Positions 24,395 to 32,810 of a stretch of DNA of 36,605 nt are shown in pieces. The position numbers and the translations under genes were made by a program. Numbering within the stretch: position 1 is the stretch's first letter; the number at the start of each line of letters is the position of its first letter. The DNA lies in the NCBI GenBank assembly GCA_947630445.1, contig CANRHQ010000011.1, forward strand, positions 1-36,605, read 5' to 3'. Source of the stretch: an uncultured Clostridia bacterium. Lineage in GTDB: Bacteria > Bacillota > Clostridia > TANB77 > CAG-508. Under the pieces are notes generated by a model. It had not been told where the DNA came from. It made no database searches and saw only the letters and a list, made by a program, of their open reading frames with translations.

Positions 24395-24943
24395 ATGAGA
24401 AATCAAAAAGGTATAACGCTAATAGCATTAGTAGTAACAATAGTAGTACTATTAATACTAGCAGGAACATCAATAGCAATGCTAGGAGGAGATAATGGAA
24501 TAATAACAAATGCACAAGATGCAGCAGCAGCAAATACTGAAGGAGAAGTAATTGACAAAATGAATGTTGCATATAATACAGTAAAAGCAAATATTATAAC
24601 AAAATCATCAACAATAATGAATTGGGATGCAACTAAAACTGAAAATGAATTAGCATTAGCAAAAACAATAGCTGGTGAAATTCTTACAGCAACAGAGGCT
24701 GAAAAATTAACAGCAGAAAATCCATTACAAGGAACAGGAAAAAATAGTGGATATACTATAACATATACAAAAACGGCAGAAGGAGTAAAAGGAACAGTAA
24801 AAATAGAATATACAGATGCAACATTTAACCTAGACAAAAAAGCAGAGAAACCAAATAGACATTATCCAAAAATAACATGTACAATAGAATTTTCATCAGA
24901 TGATGCTACTTATACGCCACCAACAAGAAATGTAAATCAATAA
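24395..24943 (+). CDS. Type IV pilin 4 (A/B chimera), 182 aa
   Basis: The 5' end and upstream spacer are class A at the DNA level, identical to pilin 2 through 24531. From there it switches to class B sequence: VIDKMNVAYNTVKANIITKS, then STIMNW. Class B pilins end KITCTIEFSSDDATY and a PTRNVNQ-type tail, and contain one Cys near the C-terminus, so no internal disulfide is possible. The variable part has TKTENELALAKTIAGEILTA and TGKNSGYTITYTKT. The switch marks a recombination point. Confidence 0.9.
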   Translation: MRNQKGITLIALVVTIVVLLILAGTSIAMLGGDNGIITNAQDAAAANTEGEVIDKMNVAYNTVKANIITKSSTIMNWDATKTENELALAKTIAGEILTATEAEKLTAENPLQGTGKNSGYTITYTKTAEGVKGTVKIEYTDATFNLDKKAEKPNRHYPKITCTIEFSSDDATYTPPTRNVNQ

Positions 24944-24974
24944 AAACAAAAGATTATAAAAAGGAGATAAAAAA

Positions 24975-25523
24975 ATGAAAAATCAAAAAGGTATAACATT
25001 AATAGCATTAGTAGTAACAATAGTAGTGTTATTAATACTAGCAGGAACATCAATAGCAATGCTAGGAGGAGATAATGGAATAATAACAAATGCACAAGAT
25101 GCAGCAGCAGCAAATACTGAAGGAGAAGTAATTGACAAAATGAATGTTGCATATAATACAGTAAAAGCAAACATTATAACAAAATCATCAACAATAATGA
25201 ATTGGAGTGCAACTGATGAAGATAATGAATTAGCATTAGCAAAAATAGTAGCTGGTGAAATTCTTCCAGCAACTGAAGCAAGTAGCTTAGAAGAAGGAAA
25301 AGCATTACAAGGAAAAGGAAAAAATAGTGGATATACTATAACATATACTAAAACAACAGAGCCTACAAAAGGAAAAGTAGTAATAGAATATACAGATGCA
25401 ACATTTAACTTAACTGAAAAAGTAACTCCTCCAAATAGACATTATCCAAAAATAAAATGTACAATAGAATTCTCATCAGATGATGCTACTTATACACCAC
25501 CAACAAGAAATGTAAATCAATAA
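24975..25523 (+). CDS. Type IV pilin 5 (class B), 182 aa
   Basis: Leader MKNQKG. It differs from pilin 4 mainly in the centre: TDEDNELALAKIVAGEILPA, SSLEEGKALQGKGKNSG and TTEPTKGKVVIEY. It ends YTPPTRNVNQ like pilin 4. The spacer upstream has the class B form with AAAAGGAG. Confidence 0.9.
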   Translation: MKNQKGITLIALVVTIVVLLILAGTSIAMLGGDNGIITNAQDAAAANTEGEVIDKMNVAYNTVKANIITKSSTIMNWSATDEDNELALAKIVAGEILPATEASSLEEGKALQGKGKNSGYTITYTKTTEPTKGKVVIEYTDATFNLTEKVTPPNRHYPKIKCTIEFSSDDATYTPPTRNVNQ

Positions 25524-25557
25524 AAACAAAAGATTATAAAAAAGGAGGGATAAGATT

Positions 25558-26094
25558 ATGAAAAACCAAAAAGGTATTACATTAATAGCATTAGTAGTTA
25601 CAATAGTAGTATTATTAATACTAGCAGGAACATCAATAGCAATGCTAGGAGGAGATAATGGAATAATAACAAATGCACAAGAGGCAGCAGCAGCAAATAC
25701 AGAAGGAGAAGTAATTGACAAAATGAATGTTGCATATAATACAGTAAAAGCAAATATTATAACAAAATCATCAACAATAATGAATTGGGATGCAACTAAT
25801 GCAGATAATGAATTAGAATTGGCAAAAACAATAGCTGGTGAAATAGTTTCAAAAGAAAAAGCTAATACATTAACAAAAGAAATTAAAACTATATCAGAAA
25901 ATGGATATACAGTAACATATGCACCAACAAATGGTGTGACAAAGGGTAAAGTAACAATAGAATATACAGATGCAACATTTAACTTAGATGCAGAAAAAAC
26001 TGAAAATAAACATTATCCAAAAATAACATGTACAATAGAATTCTCATCAGATGATGCTACTTATACAGCACCAACAAGACATGTAAATCAATAA
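25558..26094 (+). CDS. Type IV pilin 6 (class B), 178 aa
   Basis: The variable part reads TNADNELELAKTIAGEIVSK, then NTLTKEIKTISENGYTVTYA and NGVTKGKVTIEY. It lacks the GKNSGYTI element of pilins 4, 5 and 7. It ends YTAPTRHVNQ. AAAGGAGGG precedes the start, the strongest ribosome binding site in the array. Confidence 0.9.
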   Translation: MKNQKGITLIALVVTIVVLLILAGTSIAMLGGDNGIITNAQEAAAANTEGEVIDKMNVAYNTVKANIITKSSTIMNWDATNADNELELAKTIAGEIVSKEKANTLTKEIKTISENGYTVTYAPTNGVTKGKVTIEYTDATFNLDAEKTENKHYPKITCTIEFSSDDATYTAPTRHVNQ

Positions 26095-26124
26095 AAACAA
26101 AAGATTATAAAAGGAGATAAAAGA

Positions 26125-26670
26125 ATGAAAAACCAAAAAGGTATTACATTAATAGCATTAGTAGTAACAATAGTAGTGCTATTAATATTAGCAGGAACAT
26201 CAATAGCGATGCTAGGAGGAGATAATGGAATAATAACAAATGCACAAGAGGCAGCAGCAGCAAATACTGAAGGAGAAGTAATTGATAAAATGAATGTTGC
26301 ATATAATACAGTAAAAGCAAATATTATAACAAAATCATCAACAATAATGAATTGGGATGCAACTACTGATGATAATGAATTAGCATTAGCAAAAACAATA
26401 GCTGGTGAAATTCTTACAGCAACTGAGGCAAACAACTTAAAAGCAGGAGAAGAATTAAAAGGAACAGAAAAAAATAGTGGATATACTATAACATATACAA
26501 AAACAACAGAAGATAAAAAAGGAACAGTAAAAATAGAATATACAGATGCAACATTTAACTTAGAAGAAGGAAAAACTGAAAATAGACATTATCCAAAAAT
26601 AACATGTACAATAGAATTTTCATCAGATGATGCTACTTATACACCACCAACAAGGCATGTAAATCAATAA
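26125..26670 (+). CDS. Type IV pilin 7 (class B), 181 aa
   Basis: Closest to pilins 4 and 5 in the centre: TTDDNELALAKTIAGEILTA, KAGEELKGTEKNSGYTITY and TTEDKKGTVKIEY, with LEEGKTENRHYPKITC. The end, PPTRHVNQ, matches pilin 8. Confidence 0.9.
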   Translation: MKNQKGITLIALVVTIVVLLILAGTSIAMLGGDNGIITNAQEAAAANTEGEVIDKMNVAYNTVKANIITKSSTIMNWDATTDDNELALAKTIAGEILTATEANNLKAGEELKGTEKNSGYTITYTKTTEDKKGTVKIEYTDATFNLEEGKTENRHYPKITCTIEFSSDDATYTPPTRHVNQ

Positions 26671-26701
26671 AAACAAAAGATTATAAAAAGGAGATAAAAA
26701 A

Positions 26702-27235
26702 ATGAAAAACCAAAAAGGTATTACATTAATAGCATTAGTAGTAACAATAGTAGTGCTATTAATACTAGCAGGAACATCAATAGCAATGTTAGGAGGAGAT
26801 AATGGAATAATAACAAATGCACAAGATGCAGCAGCAGCAAATACTGAAGGAGAAGTAATTGACAAAATGAATGTTGCATATAATACAGTAAAAGCAAATA
26901 TTATAACAAAATCATCAACAATAATGAATTGGGATGCAACTAATACAGATAATGAAAAAGAATTAGCAAAAATAATAGCAGGTGAAATAATGTCAGATAC
27001 AGAAGCTAAAAAACTAAAAGATGGTACTACAACATCAGTAACAGAAAAGGGATACACAGTTACATATAAATCAAGTGATCATACAGTAGAAATAGAATAT
27101 GCAGATGCAACATTTAACTTAGCGGCAGATGCAGAACCTGCAAATAAACATTATCCAAAAATAACATGTAAAATAACAATATCATCAGATGATGCTGTAT
27201 ATACAACACCACCAACAAGACATGTAAATCAATAA
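26702..27235 (+). CDS. Type IV pilin 8 (class B with hybrid end), 177 aa
   Basis: The shortest pilin. The variable part has TNTDNEKELAKIIAGEIMSD and DGTTTSVTEKGYTVTYKSSD. Near the end it reads KITCKITISSDDAVYTTP, mixing the class B Cys with an ITI.SDD pattern like class A, then PTRHVNQ. A strong hairpin follows at 27251-27278. Confidence 0.9.
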   Translation: MKNQKGITLIALVVTIVVLLILAGTSIAMLGGDNGIITNAQDAAAANTEGEVIDKMNVAYNTVKANIITKSSTIMNWDATNTDNEKELAKIIAGEIMSDTEAKKLKDGTTTSVTEKGYTVTYKSSDHTVEIEYADATFNLAADAEPANKHYPKITCKITISSDDAVYTTPPTRHVNQ

Positions 27236-27250
27236 TTAATAAAACATGCA

Positions 27251-27278
27251 ACAGGCATATACTACAGTATATGCCTGT
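27251..27278 (+). other. Perfect 13-bp hairpin between pilin 8 and the prepilin peptidase gene
   Basis: ACAGGCATATACT (27251-27263) and AGTATATGCCTGT (27266-27278) are exact complements. There is no T-run after it, so it is unlikely to be a full terminator. It may protect the 3' end of pilin mRNA or set lower expression of the assembly genes downstream. Confidence 0.7.
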
Positions 27279-27313
27279 AATAATATAAACAGAAGCAAAA
27301 GGATGGCAAGGAA

Positions 27314-28114
27314 ATGAATATATTTTTATATGTAATAATATTCATAATAGGAACAGTATTTGGAAGTTTTTATACTTTAGCAGTATACAGAATACCACAA
27401 AATATAGACATAGTAAAAAAACATTCATATTGTCCTAATTGTAATAGTAAATTAGGATTTTTTGAACTAATACCTGTATTAAGCTATATATTATTAGGCG
27501 GAAAATGTAAACACTGCAAACAAAAAATAAGAATTAGATATTTATTATTAGAAGTATTAGGAGGAGTATCATTTGTTGTATTAGCAATAGCTTTAAAAAT
27601 AAATATATCAACTTTAACATTAAGATCATTAATAACTTATGTATTTGCAATATTATATTTTACTGCATTAGTATTAATAGCAGGTATAGATAAAGAACAT
27701 ATAAAAATAGATAAAAGAGTCCTTGCATATGGAATAATCATATCAATATTATATATGATATATCTATATACAATAGATTCAGCTAGTATATATAGATATG
27801 CTATATATTTAGCGATATATATCATCTTATTGTCAGTAGACACATTTCTATTACGTAGATTTGCTAAAGATAGTTATACAACAAATATATTAATGTTATT
27901 AAATATCATACTAATATTTACAGAAGAAAAAATGTTATTTGCAACAATAATAATGGCATTGGCATCAATATTAATATATGTACTAATAAGAAAATTAGAA
28001 CAAATAAAAGTAGGTAGTATAAAATTGAAAATCAATGAAATCCCAACAGGTTTTTTTGTATGTGCAAGTAATATTATACTAATTTTTGTAATGACAGTAA
28101 TTAGAAATATATAA
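27314..28114 (+). CDS. pilD: Prepilin peptidase (PilD/GspO type)
   Basis: PilD cleaves the leader of prepilins at the membrane and usually N-methylates the new terminus. The 266-residue product has about eight membrane segments. The start, FIIGTVFGSFYTLAVYRIP, is typical. Two zinc-type Cys pairs, CPNC (40-43) and CKHC (65-68), lie in the first loop. The two aspartates expected at the active site are Asp126 (AGIDKEH) and Asp186. The second lies in FAKD rather than the usual GxGD, an unusual change; spacing of 60 residues is close to that of known enzymes. The gene lies in the pilus operon with its substrates. Confidence 0.85.
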   Translation: MNIFLYVIIFIIGTVFGSFYTLAVYRIPQNIDIVKKHSYCPNCNSKLGFFELIPVLSYILLGGKCKHCKQKIRIRYLLLEVLGGVSFVVLAIALKINISTLTLRSLITYVFAILYFTALVLIAGIDKEHIKIDKRVLAYGIIISILYMIYLYTIDSASIYRYAIYLAIYIILLSVDTFLLRRFAKDSYTTNILMLLNIILIFTEEKMLFATIIMALASILIYVLIRKLEQIKVGSIKLKINEIPTGFFVCASNIILIFVMTVIRNI

Positions 28115-28131
28115 AGCAATTGGAGGAAAAA

Positions 28132-28542
28132 ATGAAATCAGAGAAAGGTGTAACACTAACATCAATAATGATATATGTTATAGCTATGACTACTGCAGTA
28201 TTAGTTGTAGGGCGACTTATAACATATTTCTATAAAAATATAGATTTAGTATCATCAAATACAGCTGCTGCATCAGAATATACTAAGTTTAATAGTTTTT
28301 TTACTAATGAAATAAATACAAAAGGAAATGAGGTAGAAGAGTGTGCAAATGATTACATATTATTTTCTAAGACACAAAACCAATATACATTTAAAAATGG
28401 AAATATATATTTAAATAAAATAAGAATATCTAAAGATATAAAAAGTTGTCAATTTATTTATGATAAGGCAAAAGAGATAATAACAGTAAATTTAAATATA
28501 GCAGACAAGGATTATAGTGTATTATATACTATAGTTAAGTAG
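28132..28542 (+). CDS. Minor pilin-like protein
   Basis: The 136-residue product begins MKSEKG, then VTLTSIMIYVIAMTTAVLVV, a prepilin-type leader and helix. Mature position 5 is Ser, so Glu5 is again absent. The rest is a small mixed domain with NEVEECANDYILFSKTQNQY and a Cys pair (one in ECAND, one in KSCQF) that could form a disulfide. It is not part of the eight-member family. The start at 28132 is chosen because GGAGG lies just upstream. It may prime or cap the pilus. Confidence 0.75.
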   Translation: MKSEKGVTLTSIMIYVIAMTTAVLVVGRLITYFYKNIDLVSSNTAAASEYTKFNSFFTNEINTKGNEVEECANDYILFSKTQNQYTFKNGNIYLNKIRISKDIKSCQFIYDKAKEIITVNLNIADKDYSVLYTIVK

Positions 28543-28557
28543 GATAGGAGGATAATT

Positions 28558-30195
28558 ATGGATGTAAGAAAAAGACAACCATTAGGAATAGAACTTGTAA
28601 AAAGAGGAATTGTAACAGAAGAAAATATAGAAGAGGCATTACAAGAACAAAGGAGAAGTCCAAATAAAAAAATAGGTGAGATTTTAAACGATTTACAAGT
28701 ATGCGATTCTAATAAATTAATAGAAGCAATAGGTGAAATAGTTGGAGTAAAAGGAATAATATTAACACCACAATCTGTAAAAATTGATGTACTAGAATAT
28801 ATATCATTAGAAATAGCAAGAAGAAATAAGGCAATACCATTTGAAGTTGAAAATGGTAAAATAAAAGTATGTTTTTCAGATACAACAAATTTAAGAAATA
28901 TAGAAGCTGTAAGACTTTTAATGTTAAACAAAGGGTTAATAATAGATCCATATATAACATTTGGAAATTTATTAGAAGATATATTACAAACTCTTGGAGG
29001 AACATCTAGTAGAGACATGTCAAGAATTGGACAAGATGATAATATGACAGAAGTAGTAGATTCTATAATAAAAACTGCCATGAAAAAAAGAGCAAGTGAT
29101 ATACATATAGAGCCAGAAAGAGAACAAATAAGAGTTAGATATAGAATTGATGGAGAATTATTTACAGAAACATCAATTCCTAAAGAAAAGCAATCACAAT
29201 TAATAGGAAGATTAAAAGCAATATCAAATATGCATCAAGAAAAACAAGAATCACAGGATGGAAGAATATTATTATATGATGATTATAATATTCGTGTATC
29301 TTCACAAAGAAATGTATATGGTGAGAAATTTGTATTAAGATTGCTAAAAAAGAATGCAAATATAAGAAATATATTTGAATTAGGATATCCAGGAACTGAA
29401 AAAGATTTAAATAGAAGTATAAATAAAAGAAACAGTATTACAGTAATAGCTGCACCTACAGGAGAAGGTAAAACAACTACACTATATAGTATTATGGATT
29501 ATTTAAATAAACCAGAAATAAATATAACAACTATAGAAGATCCTGTAGAAATAAGAATAGATGGATTAAATCAAATAGAAACTGATGCAAAAGCTACTTT
29601 TTCTGCTTCATTAAGAACTGTATTAAGACAAGATCCAGACATAATATTAGTAGGTGAGATAAGAGACCAAGAAACAGCAGAAATAGCTATGCAAGCAGGT
29701 CAAACTGGACATTATGTATTATCAACCATACATACAATAGACGCGGTAGAAGTTATAACAAGATTAAGGAAAATGGGATTACCAGATTATGATATAGCAA
29801 GTACATTGGCAACATCAATTTCACAAAGATTAGTAAGAAGATTATGTCCAAAATGCAAAAAAGAAAGGGAATTTTCTCAAGAAGAAAAAAATATAATTGA
29901 AACATTAGGAAAGAAATACAATGTAGATTTTAACTTAAAAGATGCAAAAACTTATGATGCATGTGGATGTGATTATTGTAATAATACAGGATATTACGAA
30001 AGAATAGGAATTTTTGAAATACTTGATATAGATGATGAAATAAAGGAACTTATAATGAAAAGTGCTTCAAGTATTGAAATAAAAAAACATGCTTTAACAG
30101 GAAGTTACAGACCACTATGTATAGATGGAATTAATAAAGTACTTTTAGGATATACAAATCTAGAGGAATTAAATAGAAAAATATTAATGTTTTAA
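28558..30195 (+). CDS. pilB: Type IV pilus extension ATPase PilB
   Basis: PilB powers pilus assembly. The 545-residue product has an N-terminal MshEN/GspE-N domain (about 1-160), then the ASDIHIEPE element and the Walker A APTGEGKTT (299-307). An Asp box ITTIEDPVE, Walker B DPDIILVGE (359-367) and His box TGHYVLSTIHT follow. A zinc site is formed by CPKC (430-433) and CGCDYC (about 469). All motifs are intact. The first residue of the P-loop motif is Ala where Gly is common. It is followed 27 bp later by pilT. Confidence 0.93.
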   Translation: MDVRKRQPLGIELVKRGIVTEENIEEALQEQRRSPNKKIGEILNDLQVCDSNKLIEAIGEIVGVKGIILTPQSVKIDVLEYISLEIARRNKAIPFEVENGKIKVCFSDTTNLRNIEAVRLLMLNKGLIIDPYITFGNLLEDILQTLGGTSSRDMSRIGQDDNMTEVVDSIIKTAMKKRASDIHIEPEREQIRVRYRIDGELFTETSIPKEKQSQLIGRLKAISNMHQEKQESQDGRILLYDDYNIRVSSQRNVYGEKFVLRLLKKNANIRNIFELGYPGTEKDLNRSINKRNSITVIAAPTGEGKTTTLYSIMDYLNKPEINITTIEDPVEIRIDGLNQIETDAKATFSASLRTVLRQDPDIILVGEIRDQETAEIAMQAGQTGHYVLSTIHTIDAVEVITRLRKMGLPDYDIASTLATSISQRLVRRLCPKCKKEREFSQEEKNIIETLGKKYNVDFNLKDAKTYDACGCDYCNNTGYYERIGIFEILDIDDEIKELIMKSASSIEIKKHALTGSYRPLCIDGINKVLLGYTNLEELNRKILMF

Positions 30196-30222
30196 AATTT
30201 AACTTAGGAGGAAAGTATAATA

Positions 30223-31338
30223 ATGGTTAATATGAACAAAGTTATTGCACAAGCTATTGAAAAAGATGCATCAGATATACATTTAATGTCAGGATTAAAA
30301 CCTACATTTAGAATAGCAAGAGCATTAGTTGATATGGAAGATTCTACAGTTTTAAAAGATGAAGATATGTATGAAATATATGATTATGTAATAAGAGGAA
30401 ATGTAGAAAAAGATAAAGTATTTGTATCTACAAGAAAATTAGATACATCTTATGAATATAATGGAATTCGTTTAAGGGTAAATATGTCATATGCTAATGA
30501 AGTACCTGTTTGTACAATGAGAATTATAAAAAATGAATTACCTAAATATGAAGACTTAGGAGTACCAGACATAGTAAGAAGAATGACATATCAACCACAA
30601 GGTTTAATGTTAGTAACTGGTAAAACAAATTCAGGAAAATCAACTACATTAAATGCATTAGTAAATCATATAAATGAAACACAGAACAAGAAAATATTAT
30701 CACTAGAAAGCCCTATTGAATATAAACACACATCAAAAAATTCTTTTATAGTTCAAAAGGAAGTAGGAGAAGGAAGAGATTGCTTAACATATCATGATGG
30801 TGTAAAAAATGCTTTAAGAGAGGATTGCGATATATTAGTAATAGGGGAGATCAGAGATAAAGTTACTATGGAAGCTGCTATAGAGATGGCAGAATCAGGT
30901 CACTTAGTTATAGGAACATTGCATACTAAATCATGTGCAGAAACAATAGACAGAATGATAAATTTTTATGATGTAAGAGATCAAGCACAAATAAAATATT
31001 TGTTATCTTCATTATTGAAATTAGTAATATCACAAAGATTATTAGTTGGAACAACAGGAAAGTTAGAATTAGTTCCAGAGGTTATGGTTGTAGATAATAT
31101 AGTATCAGGAGTTATAAGAAAAGAAAAAATAAGTGTAGCAGAAATAGAAGATGCTATCCAAAGTGCTCAAGATAAGGGAAGTATAAGCCTAATAAATTCA
31201 ATAGCAAAATTATTTGTAGAAAATAAGATAACATTAGAACAAGCTAAATCACAAGTAGAGGAAAAGAATATAGAAACATTAAACAGAACAATAATGCAAT
31301 TAAGAATAAAAATTGAAAATAACAAGAATGAAAAATAG
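30223..31338 (+). CDS. pilT: PilT-like retraction ATPase, divergent motifs
   Basis: PilT depolymerises pili. The 371-residue product has ASDIHLMSGLKPTFRI, a Walker A GKTNSGKST (133-141), Walker B DCDILVIGEIRD and His box SGHLVIGTLHT. It lacks the zinc Cys motif, as PilT does. Departures from consensus include Lys-Thr-Asn in the P-loop and an Asp box LSLESPIE with Ser163 where IEDP is usual. Length and order fit PilT. Retraction activity cannot be assumed given the changed Asp box. ATG 30223 has AGGAGG 11 bp upstream; ATG 30232 is an alternative. Confidence 0.85.
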   Translation: MVNMNKVIAQAIEKDASDIHLMSGLKPTFRIARALVDMEDSTVLKDEDMYEIYDYVIRGNVEKDKVFVSTRKLDTSYEYNGIRLRVNMSYANEVPVCTMRIIKNELPKYEDLGVPDIVRRMTYQPQGLMLVTGKTNSGKSTTLNALVNHINETQNKKILSLESPIEYKHTSKNSFIVQKEVGEGRDCLTYHDGVKNALREDCDILVIGEIRDKVTMEAAIEMAESGHLVIGTLHTKSCAETIDRMINFYDVRDQAQIKYLLSSLLKLVISQRLLVGTTGKLELVPEVMVVDNIVSGVIRKEKISVAEIEDAIQSAQDKGSISLINSIAKLFVENKITLEQAKSQVEEKNIETLNRTIMQLRIKIENNKNEK

Positions 31339-31371
31339 CAAAAGTAAAATGCTTAAGGAAGGAGAACAATT

Positions 31372-32715
31372 ATGCCAGTATATGTTTATAGAGCAGTTAC
31401 AAATAGAGGCTTAATAGTAAAGAACAGAGTAGAAGAATCAAGTAGGCAAACATTAATAAAAAGATTGAAGAGTAATGGGATGTCTCCAATAGAAATAGTG
31501 CAAGTTGCTTATAATGGAAGAACCAAGAAAAAGAAAAATGTTACAAATATTCAAGAAATAATGAGAAATGTAAACACAACTCAAGTTGGTAGAAATAGAA
31601 ATATATCTCAAATGTCTGCTATGGAAAAACTAAATTTATATTTAGCATCAACTGAAAAAGTTACAGTAAGAGATATAGTAATATTTACACAAAACTTTTA
31701 TCTATTGAAAAAAGCCAATTTTAATAATATACATGCTTTAAATACAATTATACAAAGTACAGAAAACTTAACATTAAAAGGTATTTTAGAGGATATATTA
31801 GCAGGAGTTGAAGCAGGAGAATATATGTATACAACTATGGAATATTATTCAGATATATTTCCATTCATATACATAAATATGATAAAAGTAGGAGAATTAT
31901 CAGGAGCTTTAACAAATTCATTGGGACAAGCAGTTAAATACTTAGATGATTCAGAAAAAATTAATAAAAAGGTAAAGGGAATACTTATACCAAATATAGT
32001 ACAATTTGTAGTTATATTAGTTTTATTAGTAGCAGGTACATTATTTGCAATACCACAAATTCAAAATTTGTTTGATGAAATTGGAACAGAAGCAACTTTA
32101 CCACCAATTACAATATGGTTCCAGGGTGTATTAAATACGATAATGACGTTTTGGTATATACCGGCATTTATATTGGTAGGAATAGTCACATTGATTTTTC
32201 TATATATTAATACACCGAAAGGAAAATATAATTTTCACTATTTTAAATATACAATGCCTATATTTGGAAAATTAATATTCTCACTTGATTTCTCAAGATT
32301 AATGAAAGCTATGTATTTAAACTTAGAAAATGGAATGAGAATTCAAGATGCATTAGAAGTTAGTAAAAATATAACTAATAACTATGTAATGTTATCAATA
32401 ATTGAAACAGCAATTAATAATATGTTAACAGGATATTCTTGGATAGAACCATTTGAAAAGTCAGGATTAGCATCACCAATGATTACAGAAATGTTGAAAA
32501 TAGGTATGCAAACAGATTTAACAGAAATGCTTGGAAAATTATTAGAATATATGGATATGGATATAAATAATACAATTGAACATATTACAAAAGTAATGCC
32601 AGAATTAGTTTACTCAATAGTTGGTGTAGTATTAATATTCTTCGTATGTGTAGTATTAGTACCAGTAATTCAAGTATATATGGGAAGTTTCTTATTCTCA
32701 GCATATGACGTATAA
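31372..32715 (+). CDS. pilC: Type IV pilus inner-membrane platform protein PilC
   Basis: PilC (GspF family) is the membrane platform on which PilB and PilT act. The 447-residue product starts YVYRAVTNRGLIV, has two repeated T2SSF domains (about 115-230 and 310-437), and three membrane segments (about 205-228, 262-282, 415-437). Typical stretches are FTQNFYLLKKANFNNIHAL, MIKVGELSGAL, LDFSRLMKAMYLNLENG and MLKIGMQTDLTEML. A Lys/Asn-rich segment at about 48-95 has little similarity to the family. It is the last gene of the pilus operon. Confidence 0.92.
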   Translation: MPVYVYRAVTNRGLIVKNRVEESSRQTLIKRLKSNGMSPIEIVQVAYNGRTKKKKNVTNIQEIMRNVNTTQVGRNRNISQMSAMEKLNLYLASTEKVTVRDIVIFTQNFYLLKKANFNNIHALNTIIQSTENLTLKGILEDILAGVEAGEYMYTTMEYYSDIFPFIYINMIKVGELSGALTNSLGQAVKYLDDSEKINKKVKGILIPNIVQFVVILVLLVAGTLFAIPQIQNLFDEIGTEATLPPITIWFQGVLNTIMTFWYIPAFILVGIVTLIFLYINTPKGKYNFHYFKYTMPIFGKLIFSLDFSRLMKAMYLNLENGMRIQDALEVSKNITNNYVMLSIIETAINNMLTGYSWIEPFEKSGLASPMITEMLKIGMQTDLTEMLGKLLEYMDMDINNTIEHITKVMPELVYSIVGVVLIFFVCVVLVPVIQVYMGSFLFSAYDV

Positions 32716-32729
32716 AAAAATAAAAAATA

Positions 32730-32782
32730 AAGAAAATCAATTAGCTATCAGAAAATTAATGAGAAAACTAATTGATTTTCTT
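32730..32782 (+). terminator. Terminator-like inverted repeat at the end of the pilus operon
   Basis: AAGAAAATCAATTAG (32730-32744) and CTAATTGATTTTCTT (32768-32782) are exact complements with a 23-base loop. The T-rich stretch is mostly within the stem, so termination may be partial. Confidence 0.55.
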
Positions 32783-32810
32783 AAGTTTTATGGAAAGGGA
32801 AAATATTAAA

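Noticed and set aside
22637..27235. CRISPR-like regularity in the 4.6-kb repeat region
   Set aside because: Repeat units are about 580 bp and encode intact pilins; no short direct repeats with spacers and no cas genes.
32772..32810. Longer N-terminus for the ROK kinase
   Set aside because: The extension overlaps the inverted repeat and ribosome binding site; the family starts directly at MKVGIDLGG.
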